A stretch of 48,535 bases of DNA from Thiotrichaceae bacterium (GTDB taxonomy: Bacteria; Pseudomonadota; Gammaproteobacteria; Beggiatoales; Beggiatoaceae). How positions within the stretch are numbered: the first letter of the stretch is position 1; the number at the start of each line of letters is the position of its first letter. Positions 39,702 through 47,784 of the stretch are shown piece by piece. Position numbers and translations under genes: made by a program. The notes under the pieces were generated by a model. It ran no database searches, had not been told where the DNA came from, and saw only the letters and a program-made list of their open reading frames with translations. The stretch covers positions 1 to 48,535 of the forward strand of contig JAABRD010000038.1 in assembly GCA_011391085.1 (NCBI GenBank), given 5' to 3'.

Positions 39702-41906
39702 CTAACGCTTCCAACCCATCTTCCAACATTGATGAATTTTAGGAGATCGGGCAAAGTCTTTAGGTAACGTCAAACTTGTCAAATCCTCCAAAGATAAATC
39801 GGGCAACGCTTCAACCTCCATTTTAAAGCGTTGATAATTGGTTGAAAATAACAAAATTCCATGAGGCGCCAAACGGGCCACGGTGGCACGAATCAAAGAC
39901 ACTTGGTCACGTTGTATATCCAACGTCCCTTCCATACGCTTCGAATTAGAAAAAGTTGGCGGGTCTAAGAAAATCAAATCATACTGACGACGTTCTTGTT
40001 CTAACCAAGACAAACAATCGGCTTGAATCAACTCATGGGCGGCACCTGCAAAACCATTACGGGCCAAATTACGTTGTGCCCAAGCCAAATAAGTGTTGGA
40101 TAAATCCACCGTCGTGGTCCTCTTCGCCCCTCCATAAGCCGCATACGCCGTGGCTGTTCCCGTATAACCAAATAAGTTCAAAAACCGTCGTCCCGAAGCC
40201 AACGATTGAATCAGTTGGCGAGTCAAACGATGGTCTAAGAACAATCCTGTATCCAAATAATCACGGAAATTCACGAAAAATGTCGCAGGCCCTTCGTGAA
40301 TCTCATAAAATTGCCCGGTCATATTTTGCTTCTCATACTGCTTTGTGCCTTTCTGAGGCTTGCGCACTTTGAGAAACACTTGTGAGGGCGACACTTGTAA
40401 CACTTCTGCAATGACTACCAACGCATCTTGCAAACGAGACTTGGCTTTCTCCTCTGCAACTGTTTTCGGTGGGGCATATTCTTGTACATGTACCCATTTT
40501 TCATACACGTCAATGGCCATCGCATATTCAGGCAAATCGGCATCATACAAGCGGAAGCAATGAATATTTTCACGACGTGCCCACTTCGTCATTTCTTTCC
40601 AATTCTTTTTGAGACGATTGGCAAACATCTGGGCCGATTCTGGATTCTGAAGCGTCGCTTTGCTAGACTCTTTCCTTTCCCCTCCCCTCTCCTCTCCCCC
40701 TCTCTCCCCAGGAGTCCAAAGCGTCGCTTTGCCAGGGGAGGGACAAAGCTGCGCCTTAGACTCATGGAGAGAGTCAAATCGCAACAATTTACATTCTAAG
40801 GCGCCATTATAAAGAGAATATATTTTATTTGCCCGTAGCCCTAATTGCTTGCCTAATTCGATATTTCCTGTTAAGATCGCCGCTTGCCAACCTTGAAAAT
40901 GAGATTTCAACGTGTCCCCTAACAGACCATAGAGATGTTTAATTTCTTCCACATTCCCCAAACGTTCTCCATACGGCGGATTGGTGACCACCAATCCTGA
41001 AACTGCATCGCATTGGCACTGACTGAGGGAACAATGTAGAATGTGGATTTTGCCTGCGAACCCGGCTTGCTTCACATTTTGCAAAGCGATTTTGACGGCC
41101 TTTGGGTCAGCATCGTATCCTAAAATAGCAGGCAACTTGGTCAACCCCATCTGATAACGTTCCTGTGCCTCCTCTAACAAAGTTTTCCACACCGTAGCAT
41201 CATGTTGATGCCACCGGAGGAAACCAAAATAGGAACGCAATAACCCCGGCGCCCTATCGGCAGCTATTAGGGCTGCTTCAATTGGCAACGTTCCAGAACC
41301 GCACAGGGGGTCTAAAAACGTCCCTCCCGCTTTAGCAATAGTCGGCCACCCGGCCCTAAGTAACATGGCGGCGGCTAAATTCTCTTTCAACGAGGCAACT
41401 ACGCCCACTTCACGATAACCGCGTTTATGCAGACTGTCACCTGACAAATCAATATAGACTGTCGCTTGGTCATGTTGAACATGCACATGAATTTGCACAT
41501 CCGGTTGCAAGAGGAGAACGGAAGGACGTGTTTGGTAACGGGTCCGAAATTGGTCAACGATAGCGTCTTTCACTTTGAGTGCCCCAAAATGGGTATGCTG
41601 AATAGACGAGTGCAGACTACTAAAGTCGACTGCCAACGTCCCTTCTGGGGAGAGATGTGCGTCCCAGGAAATGGTTTGAACGCCTTCATATAATGCCTCT
41701 GGATCAGGGGCTGAAAAGGTAGCCAGTGGTAATAATACGCGGTTCGCTACACGCGACCATAAACAGACGCGGTAGGCTTCCGTTAAAGTGCCTTGGAAGG
41801 CGACGCCGGCGCGGGTGGGTGATACGTTGGAGAGACCCAGGTCGCGTAATTCGTCAGCCAATAACGGTTCTAAATTTTTAGGGGTGGTGGCAAAGAGAGA
41901 GAACAT
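39702..41906 (-). CDS. rlmL: Bifunctional 23S rRNA methyltransferase RlmKL
   Basis: 734 residues (E. coli enzyme 702). N-terminal half: THUMP region and an N2-guanine methyltransferase with LVVTNPPYGERLG (RlmL; G2445). C-terminal half: RlmK-type methyltransferase (G2069 N7) with FLNLFGYTGTATAYAAYGGA and LIFLDPPTFSNSKRM, ending DFARSPKIHQCWKMG as usual. Between them (about residues 383-418) is an extra segment GKATLWTPGERGGEERGGER...KATLQNP, encoded by two AAAGCGACGCTT repeat copies around a polypurine tract. It keeps the frame and lies in the linker, so both enzymes could still fold. Confidence 0.95.
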   Translation of the reverse strand: MFSLFATTPKNLEPLLADELRDLGLSNVSPTRAGVAFQGTLTEAYRVCLWSRVANRVLLPLATFSAPDPEALYEGVQTISWDAHLSPEGTLAVDFSSLHSSIQHTHFGALKVKDAIVDQFRTRYQTRPSVLLLQPDVQIHVHVQHDQATVYIDLSGDSLHKRGYREVGVVASLKENLAAAMLLRAGWPTIAKAGGTFLDPLCGSGTLPIEAALIAADRAPGLLRSYFGFLRWHQHDATVWKTLLEEAQERYQMGLTKLPAILGYDADPKAVKIALQNVKQAGFAGKIHILHCSLSQCQCDAVSGLVVTNPPYGERLGNVEEIKHLYGLLGDTLKSHFQGWQAAILTGNIELGKQLGLRANKIYSLYNGALECKLLRFDSLHESKAQLCPSPGKATLWTPGERGGEERGGERKESSKATLQNPESAQMFANRLKKNWKEMTKWARRENIHCFRLYDADLPEYAMAIDVYEKWVHVQEYAPPKTVAEEKAKSRLQDALVVIAEVLQVSPSQVFLKVRKPQKGTKQYEKQNMTGQFYEIHEGPATFFVNFRDYLDTGLFLDHRLTRQLIQSLASGRRFLNLFGYTGTATAYAAYGGAKRTTTVDLSNTYLAWAQRNLARNGFAGAAHELIQADCLSWLEQERRQYDLIFLDPPTFSNSKRMEGTLDIQRDQVSLIRATVARLAPHGILLFSTNYQRFKMEVEALPDLSLEDLTSLTLPKDFARSPKIHQCWKMGWKR
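40655..40760 (-). repeat. In-frame repeat insertion in the rlmKL linker
   Basis: Two copies of the AAGCGTCGCTTTG palindrome family (about 40660-40672 and 40720-40732) flank CCCTCCCCTCTCCTCTCCCC. On the coding strand the insert is purine-rich and reads Lys-Ala-Thr-Leu at each end. The same palindrome occurs in intergenic DNA at 12622-12647. Confidence 0.8.
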
Positions 41907-42422
41907 GGTGGTTTTTAGCGGATAGTGGATAGTGGTTTTAGTGGATAGCGGATAGTGGATAGGGTTAGAGGCTTCAGCCGCAATACCATTAAGTTAAGAC
42001 TCCGTTGGTGTGGAGGTTTTTGGAGTGGAGGCTTTAGCCGGTCGGCGGTCGGCATCCTCCACTCTTTGGACATGAAATGTGCCTACCGCCAACCGGCTAA
42101 AGCCTCCACTCCAACGGGGGTTTCCTTAGTTGAATGGCATTCAGGGTTATGTTAGGATGATTCTCATTCGTTGCAGAAATCCCGATTAAAACGGGTGTTG
42201 CATATAAGGTTAATGATTATTATATTATCAGTCATATTGAAAGAATACAAGTTTAAAGTCGAAATATACCTTTTCCGCTTACGCGCAATAAGAATTATTG
42301 CACCCCCTGCGCCCGCTTCGTTGCGGCGTGAAGCGCAATAATTCTTATTGCGCTCCAGTGGGAGCCGTGCAATCTAATTGGAATATGACTATATCAACTT
42401 TTTCACCCACCACTAAAAAATC
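41907..42422. other. Gene-free repeat region
   Basis: TGGATAGCGGATAG microsatellite (41917-41960), a nested inverted repeat with 20-mer relatives (41967-42140; outer ends CATTAAGTTAAG and CTTAGTTGAATG, inner GGAGTGGAGGCTTTAGCCGG and complement), and a diverged family C element (42230-42396). No gene is seen. Confidence 0.8.
42230..42396. mobile_element. Family C-related inverted-repeat element
   Basis: GCGCAATAAGAATTATTGCA on the left and GCGCAATAATTCTTATTGCG on the right, flanked by AGTCATATTG and GGAATATGACTAT. Shorter and more diverged than 22359-22589. Its right end is 26 bases before the moeB start. Confidence 0.7.
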
Positions 42423-43178
42423 ATGAACAATCTTCACCACCCTCATTTTTTATCTCCTCAAATAGACATTGATAGTATTCAAAAACTTTCTCACTCCAAA
42501 GTTCTTATCGTCGGTTTAGGCGGTCTGGGTTCTCCCGTGGCTATGTATCTTGCCGCCACGGGAGTAGGTCACCTGGTTTTGGCCGATTCAGATACAGTGG
42601 AAATATCCAATCTGCAACGGCAAATTGTTCATGATACGTTTCAAATTGGACAGTCTAAAGTTCACTCGGCGTTGCGCAAACTTCAGGCCATTCATCCACA
42701 TTTACAAATCACCCCTATTCAACAACGTTTAGAGGGTGATTTATTAGATGCCCAAGTGAAGGCCGTCGACGTGGTGGCGGATTGTAGTGATAATTTCACC
42801 ACCCGATTTGCCCTCAATGCCGCTTGTGTACGCCATTGCAAACCCCTGGTCGCAGGCGCCGCTATCCGTTTTACTGGACAAGTAGCCGTGTTTTTACCCT
42901 CCCTGCCGCAGAGTCCGTGTTATCGTTGTCTATATCCAGATATTGAAGAAACGGCTGAAACCTGTAGTCAAATGGGCATTCTGGCCCCGTTAGTGGGGGT
43001 CATTGGTAGTCTTCAAGCAGTGGAAATTGTGAAGGTACTACTTTACTTTGGTCAACCACTTTGTGGTAAACTATTTTTGTTTGACGCCTATACCACACAG
43101 TGGCGCATTCTTACATTGTATAAAGACGTTAATTGTCCAGTGTGTAATCACACACTATCAGCAGACGTGCGACTGTAA
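42423..43178 (+). CDS. moeB: MoeB/ThiF-type sulfur-carrier adenylyltransferase
   Basis: 251 residues. Adenylates the C-terminal glycine of MoaD (or ThiS) with ATP. The nucleotide loop is VLIVGLGGLGSPVAMYLAA, then DSDTVEISNLQRQIVH with the conserved Asn-Leu-Gln-Arg. Zinc cysteines are in CYRCLYPD and CPVCNH. The downstream moaD and moaE support the molybdopterin role. No rhodanese domain is attached. The N-terminus is slightly shorter than in E. coli MoeB. No good ribosome site is seen, and a family C element ends just upstream. Confidence 0.9.
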   Translation: MNNLHHPHFLSPQIDIDSIQKLSHSKVLIVGLGGLGSPVAMYLAATGVGHLVLADSDTVEISNLQRQIVHDTFQIGQSKVHSALRKLQAIHPHLQITPIQQRLEGDLLDAQVKAVDVVADCSDNFTTRFALNAACVRHCKPLVAGAAIRFTGQVAVFLPSLPQSPCYRCLYPDIEETAETCSQMGILAPLVGVIGSLQAVEIVKVLLYFGQPLCGKLFLFDAYTTQWRILTLYKDVNCPVCNHTLSADVRL

Positions 43179-43239
43179 ATTGCCTGACCAGGCGAGGAAA
43201 AGTTGTACATCACATCATTATCAAGAGGAGAATAACGAA

Positions 43240-43647
43240 ATGTCGTTTTTTGAATGGGATAAATCCCTAGATGTCAGTGTTGAAGAAATGAATGAACAAC
43301 ACCGAACCCTCATCGGCTTTATCAACGCGGTCTTTGAAAAAGATTCTGCTGGGGCCCCCAAGGCAGAAATTGTCAAAAGTATCGAAGACCTGTTGACCTT
43401 CGTAACCCAACACTTTCAGAATGAAGAACATTATATGGCTTCCATCCATTTTCCTGGTTTAGAAGCGCATAAGAAACTGCATGGTAACCTTGCGGTTGAC
43501 ATGATCAAACTGGCGGGAAACTTTAAAAATGGGCCCGCTGTGAGAATCAGCAGTGAGTTTAGCATGTTCCTGAAATTGTGGTTGTCCACCCATATTCGTG
43601 GCATTGACACGAAATACGGTGATTACGCCTGTTCTTTACAAAAATAG
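43240..43647 (+). CDS. Bacteriohemerythrin
   Basis: 135 residues from the ATG at 43240 (AAGAGGAG upstream). A four-helix di-iron O2-binding protein with ligands in order: His in NEQHRTL (21), His-x3-Glu in THFQNEEHYM-type QHFQNEEHY, HxxxH in EAHKKLHG, and His/Asp in STHIRGIDTKYG at the end. The FEWDKSLDVSVEEMNEQH N-terminus is typical. Single-domain forms store or deliver oxygen or sense it in microaerophiles and sulfur oxidisers. Lies between moeB and moaD in the same direction. Confidence 0.93.
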   Translation: MSFFEWDKSLDVSVEEMNEQHRTLIGFINAVFEKDSAGAPKAEIVKSIEDLLTFVTQHFQNEEHYMASIHFPGLEAHKKLHGNLAVDMIKLAGNFKNGPAVRISSEFSMFLKLWLSTHIRGIDTKYGDYACSLQK

Positions 43648-43754
43648 GTCCGGGGTCACCCTTCCTACCACTGGCCCCTCCTCCTTTGAGAACGGGGCCG
43701 GGGGTCAAATACCAATTTTATCATTCACCCTTCAACATTCTTCATAACTGATTT

Positions 43755-43991
43755 ATGATGACCATCACCGTCAAATTTTTTGCCAGTCTCCGCGAACAAC
43801 TAGGAAAAAGCGAAACCCTTCTATCCACTTCAAAACCTCTCACGGTCAGCCAGGTGTGGAGTCAAGTTTGTGATAATATCTCCCTCCCTGCCCATATTCT
43901 CACAGCAGTCAATATGGAATATGTAGAAGCAAATACACTGGTCAACCCCGGTGACGAAGTGGCCTTTTTCCCACCCGTGACAGGAGGTTAA
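43755..43991 (+). CDS. moaD: MoaD, small subunit of molybdopterin synthase
   Basis: 78 residues, beta-grasp ubiquitin-like, ending FFPPVTGG; the terminal Gly-Gly is adenylated by MoeB and thiocarboxylated. MTITVKFFASLREQLG is the standard start; either of two adjacent ATGs could be used. One base separates its stop codon from moaE, so the two are co-translated. About 107 bases, with a remnant of the G/C-rich palindrome (43670-43705), separate it from the hemerythrin gene. Confidence 0.95.
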   Translation: MMTITVKFFASLREQLGKSETLLSTSKPLTVSQVWSQVCDNISLPAHILTAVNMEYVEANTLVNPGDEVAFFPPVTGG

Positions 43992-43992
43992 C

Positions 43993-44427
43993 ATGAAAGT
44001 CGAACTCACTTCGCAACCCTTCAATCCTTGGACGACGTTACAAGCGTATGAAACGACTCTCTCTGCCCAAATCGGTAAATATGGTGCGGTGACTACCTTT
44101 ACTGGTACCATGCGCGACTTCAATCAGGGGGAGGATGTGCAAGCCATGTATTTAGAACATTATCCTGGCATGACCGAGAAATATCTCCAACAACTTAGCC
44201 ACACGGCTTTACAACGTTGGGATATTTTAGATACTTTGGTTATTCACCGGGTTGGCGAAATACATCCCGGCGAAACCATTGTCTTAGTCGCTGCTTGGGC
44301 CAGTCACCGCGCCCCTGCTTTTGAGGCGTGTCGTTATCTGATTGAGGAACTCAAACATCGTGCCCCATTTTGGAAACGAGAAACGCTGGGGGGGGAGAAA
44401 ATGCGGTGGGTGGAGAGTAATGGGTAA
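43993..44427 (+). CDS. moaE: MoaE, large subunit of molybdopterin synthase
   Basis: 144 residues. Transfers MoaD sulfur to precursor Z to make molybdopterin. Visible motifs are YGAVTTFTGTMRD, YLEHYPGMTEKYL, HRVGEIHPGE, ASHRAPAFEACRYLIEELK and the active-site Lys region APFWKRETL. AGGAGG at the end of moaD serves as ribosome site. Followed by a hairpin. Confidence 0.96.
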   Translation: MKVELTSQPFNPWTTLQAYETTLSAQIGKYGAVTTFTGTMRDFNQGEDVQAMYLEHYPGMTEKYLQQLSHTALQRWDILDTLVIHRVGEIHPGETIVLVAAWASHRAPAFEACRYLIEELKHRAPFWKRETLGGEKMRWVESNG

Positions 44428-44437
44428 CAATAAAATC

Positions 44438-44468
44438 CAGGCGTGCAAAACTACGCTTTGGACGCCTG
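44438..44468 (+). terminator. Hairpin after moaE
   Basis: CAGGCGTGCAAA/CTTTGGACGCCTG stem starting 10 bases past the stop codon. No T run follows; related to the AAAGCG repeat hairpins. Confidence 0.5.
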
Positions 44469-44532
44469 ATAGAGAAATTGGAATTTGATAAACAACCTGA
44501 GGCATTCGAATGTTGGAGAGGCATTCGAATGT

Positions 44533-44770
44533 TGGAGTGGAGGCTTTAGCCGGTTGGCGGTAGGCGCCCTCCACTCTTTCGACCGACTGATGGAGTGGAG
44601 GCTTTAGCCGGCTGGCGGTAAGCGCCCTCCACTCTTTCGACCGACTGATGGAGTGGAGGCTTTAGCCGGCTGGCGGTAAGCGCCCTCCACTCTTTCGACC
44701 GGCTGATGGAGTGGAGGCTTTAGCCGGCTGGCGGTAAGCGCCCTCCACTCCGGCTAAAGCCTCCACTCCA
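44533..44770. repeat. 58-bp tandem array of 20-mer relatives
   Basis: Four units beginning TGGAGTGGAGGCTTTAGCCG at about 44533, 44591, 44649 and 44707 (58-bp period), each also containing GGCGGTAAGCGCCCTCCACTC, itself palindromic with the unit start. The array ends in the inverted copy CCGGCTAAAGCCTCCACTCC, 24 bases before the ilvA start. Confidence 0.92.
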
Positions 44771-44794
44771 TTGTCACCTAACCCATTTTTCAAT

Positions 44795-46330
44795 ATGCCA
44801 AACTCTAACGAATTACTTAACACTTATCTTAAAAAAATCTTGCAAGCCCGGGTGTATGAAGTGGCCGAAAAGACCCGGTTAGATTATGCTTCTACTTTGT
44901 CACGACGGTTGGCAAATCATATTTGGATTAAACGGGAGGACATGCAACCCGTCTTTTCGTTTAAATTGCGTGGCGCCTATAATAAAATGTCCAGCTTACC
45001 TAAAGAGGTCCGGGCCAAAGGTGTAATAGCGGCCTCCGCCGGTAATCATGCCCAAGGCGTCGCCCTCTCGGCCACTAAATTGGGGATTCCAGCCCTGATT
45101 GTGATGCCGAAAACCACACCCGAAATCAAAGTGACTGCCGTGCGCAATCGCGGTGCCGAGGTTCTCTTGCATGGTTCCACTTATGATGATGCCAGCACCC
45201 GTGCCAAACAACTGGTGGAACAACGGAATCTCACTTATGTCTCTCCTTATGATGATGTCGAAGTGATTGCTGGTCAAGGCACCATCGGCATGGAAATTTT
45301 GCAACAACATACCGAGGAGAAGTTAGATGCCATTTTTGTGCCCGTTGGCGGTGGCGGTCTAATTGCGGGAGTCGCTGCGTATGTCAAATATGTCTGTCCT
45401 GACATCAAAATCATTGGTGTGGAACCCGAAGATGCACCCACTCTCTATGCCGCCCGGCAAGCCCAAAGACGGGTGATTCTTGACCAAGTCGGCATTTTTG
45501 CAGATGGTGTAGCGGTTCGCCAGATCGGGAAGTTGACATTTGAAGTGGCACGTCACTATGTAGATGATGTATTATTGGTAAATACCGACGAGATTTGTGC
45601 CGCGATCAATGACATTTTCGATGACACTCGTACCATCATGGAACCCGCAGGCGCCTTGGCGTTGGCCGGCTTGAAACAGTACATTAGACGTACCGGTTGT
45701 CAAGGACGCCAGTTGGCAACCATTGCCAGTGGTGCTAACATGAACTTTGACCGCTTAGGGTATGTGACCGAACGCAGTGAAATTGGTAAGCAGGGCGAAG
45801 CGTTAATGGCTGTGACGATTCCAGAACGACCCGGTAGTTTTCGGCAATTTTGTCATGTAATTGGCCAACATGTCATCACTGAATTTAATTATCGGTATGA
45901 AGAAGAACGGGAAGCCCATGTGTTTGTGGGAGTGCGATTGACGGGCGGATTTGCAGAGAAGGAATTACTGATTGCCAAATTACGTGACCGACGTTATTCT
46001 GTGGTGGATTTGACCGAAAATGAGATGGCCAAAACGCATATTCGTCACTTAGTAGGTGGACGGGCGAAAGGAATTTTCAATGAACGGTTATATCGTTTTG
46101 AATTTCCAGAACGGCCTGGCGCCTTGTTGCTGTTTCTCACGGGAATGGGGCAACGCTGGAATATTAGCTTGTTTCATTACCGTAATCATGGGTCCGCTTA
46201 CGGACGAGTGTTAGTCGGGATACAAGTCCCGGCAGAACAATTAATAGAGTTCCAAATTTTTTTGGACAAGTTAGGGTATGCGTATTGGGAAGAGAGTGAG
46301 AACCTCGCATATCAGTTATTTTTGCAGTGA
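44795..46330 (+). CDS. ilvA: Threonine deaminase, biosynthetic
   Basis: 511 residues from the ATG at 44795. A PLP enzyme converting threonine to 2-oxobutanoate, first step of isoleucine synthesis. The PLP lysine is in SFKLRGAYNKM. AASAGNHAQGVA binds the substrate carboxylate, and VPVGGGGLIAGVA binds PLP phosphate. Two ACT-like C-terminal regulatory domains (about 330-511; PERPGSFRQFC and PERPGALLLFL) mark the isoleucine-inhibited biosynthetic form. No ribosome site is obvious, and the region where a promoter would be expected is the 58-bp repeat array. Confidence 0.95.
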   Translation: MPNSNELLNTYLKKILQARVYEVAEKTRLDYASTLSRRLANHIWIKREDMQPVFSFKLRGAYNKMSSLPKEVRAKGVIAASAGNHAQGVALSATKLGIPALIVMPKTTPEIKVTAVRNRGAEVLLHGSTYDDASTRAKQLVEQRNLTYVSPYDDVEVIAGQGTIGMEILQQHTEEKLDAIFVPVGGGGLIAGVAAYVKYVCPDIKIIGVEPEDAPTLYAARQAQRRVILDQVGIFADGVAVRQIGKLTFEVARHYVDDVLLVNTDEICAAINDIFDDTRTIMEPAGALALAGLKQYIRRTGCQGRQLATIASGANMNFDRLGYVTERSEIGKQGEALMAVTIPERPGSFRQFCHVIGQHVITEFNYRYEEEREAHVFVGVRLTGGFAEKELLIAKLRDRRYSVVDLTENEMAKTHIRHLVGGRAKGIFNERLYRFEFPERPGALLLFLTGMGQRWNISLFHYRNHGSAYGRVLVGIQVPAEQLIEFQIFLDKLGYAYWEESENLAYQLFLQ

Positions 46331-46339
46331 ACAGTTCTT

Positions 46340-47131
46340 ATGAAAAAAAAATATTCCTTTGAAGATTACAACGATAACAACGTTTTAAAGGTCTCTTGGC
46401 CTTTAAAATGGGTACTACTGTATGCCATCAAGCCCTATATTCCTGGCTTACTTCTAGCCGTAGGTAATATGATGGGCGGAATTGGCAAAATCTTGATGGA
46501 TTTAATTCCGTCCACCACTAAAGATTTTGCCTATCAATATTTCATTTCCCATCTCCTCTGGACCTGCCTTCCAGCGTTGCTGTTGGTCATCGTCGCAATA
46601 AAACGGAATTTGCCCAAAGCCCCTCAAGCGGGACGTTTTGTCCGCTGGTTATGGAAAAATGGACGGGAATTATTGATGTCCGTGTTTATTCTAGAAATTG
46701 CGATGATTCTGGTGTATTTGGTAACCGGTTTGAAAAAGCCAGATGAAGTGTTTTTGACCGTGCTGTATCTGGATGCCATGGCGATTTTCTTTTTGGTCAA
46801 ATCGCAAGGTATGCGCGATATTTTTGCGGAATTTCCGCCTCCCGATGCCCAAGCCTGGTTACTTGCCTGTCAAGAACATACGATATTGTCTTATCAAATG
46901 TATCTCAGTTCCAATGCCGTTAAAAATCATACGGAGGAGGCTTACATGAAAATGGACGAATTAGCCTGGGAACAAGCCACAACAGAAGATACCATGGAGT
47001 CGTATCAACGTTATGTGGACCTGAACATTATGGCGAAACGACATGCGTTTGAAGCACGACAGAGGATAGCGGAATTGATAGGAGAAAGGTTGTCCGGCGG
47101 TGAAGACAAAGACCAAGAATCCAAAGCGTAG
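46340..47131 (+). CDS. Membrane protein, DUF2919-like, with TPR-like tail
   Basis: 263 residues, 9 bases after ilvA, probably co-transcribed. Four hydrophobic segments are visible (about 22-44, 68-86, 106-127 and 136-152). The first 40 residues (YSFEDYNDNNVLKVSWPLKW...YAIKPYIPGLLL) resemble DUF2919 inner-membrane proteins. The tail (about 170-250) has two repeats of SYQxYLxxxxxxxHxxEAxxxxxEL type, usual for TPR-like helical pairs. Function unknown. The stop codon and last codons (SKA) lie inside a 33-base palindrome. Confidence 0.7.
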   Translation: MKKKYSFEDYNDNNVLKVSWPLKWVLLYAIKPYIPGLLLAVGNMMGGIGKILMDLIPSTTKDFAYQYFISHLLWTCLPALLLVIVAIKRNLPKAPQAGRFVRWLWKNGRELLMSVFILEIAMILVYLVTGLKKPDEVFLTVLYLDAMAIFFLVKSQGMRDIFAEFPPPDAQAWLLACQEHTILSYQMYLSSNAVKNHTEEAYMKMDELAWEQATTEDTMESYQRYVDLNIMAKRHAFEARQRIAELIGERLSGGEDKDQESKA

Positions 47132-47153
47132 CCTGGTCATGGCTACGCTTTGG
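47121..47153 (+). terminator. Perfect 13-bp stem overlapping the stop codon
   Basis: CCAAAGCGTAGCC, TGGTCAT, GGCTACGCTTTGG. The TAG stop at 47129-47131 lies in the left arm. No T run follows. Confidence 0.55.
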
Positions 47154-47784
47154 GAAGTATTGTTGAACTCAGGTTAATTTACCTAGATTATCACTCTTAT
47201 TTGTATTACTAAGAACATTAATTTAGGAGGACATCTAAGTGGATATTATTGTGGTTTACCCAAGGAGGAATGGAACCAAAGTACGCGGTTGAGGTTTCTT
47301 AACCCATCTGAGCTCTTTGGATTCTTAACCAGCCTCAAGGTTGTTGATTTCGAGCCTACCTGTCATCGTAGGAGAATCAATTTGAGGATTAGCTTATAGC
47401 GACTCAAACGGGTTACCAATCTACCAAGACCGTGAGTTAAGGCCAACCGTTGGTTCTTGAAACGGCTGGAGGTCATTGGGTCCGCAAGCCCTGACCAAAA
47501 CCTTTGAAAGCCGTGTTTCGCTACCGTTTCCCGCACGGTTTGGGGTGGGGGAAGACCTAATCTCTAGTAAGAGAAGATGTATTTCTCTATCACCATGCAA
47601 GTGTTTCTTTACCCCACCAATTCATTGTTACCCATCCCACAATGGAGAAAAAGAGAGAGGATGGTTAGAGATGGAATTGAAGAGGTTACAGTCTCCCAGA
47701 AACTAAGTCAGAAACTAAGTTTCGGACAGCAAACTTAGTTTCTTTAAACTGATACTTTCCCACGAACGGCCATTATCCACTATA
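47154..47784. other. Gene-free region, partly structured
   Basis: No convincing gene in either direction. The stretch 47240-47560 is rich in short inverted repeats (CCAACCGTTGG at about 47442; AAAGCCGTG and CACGGTTT at 47507-47541). A GAAACTNAGTTTC-family hairpin follows at 47711-47744. May be a degraded mobile element. Confidence 0.5.
47711..47744 (-). terminator. GAAACTTAGTTTC hairpin downstream of the glycosyltransferase gene
   Basis: AGAAACTAAGTTT, CGGACAGC, AAACTTAGTTTCT, about 41 bases past the stop codon of the minus-strand gene. Same family as 12405-12438. Confidence 0.5.

Noticed and set aside
43738-43760. TAACTGA heptamer near moaD (and near 39650) as a marker of Beggiatoaceae
   Set aside because: Only isolated copies are present, not the multi-copy direct repeats reported for some Beggiatoaceae, so they cannot support the taxonomic call.
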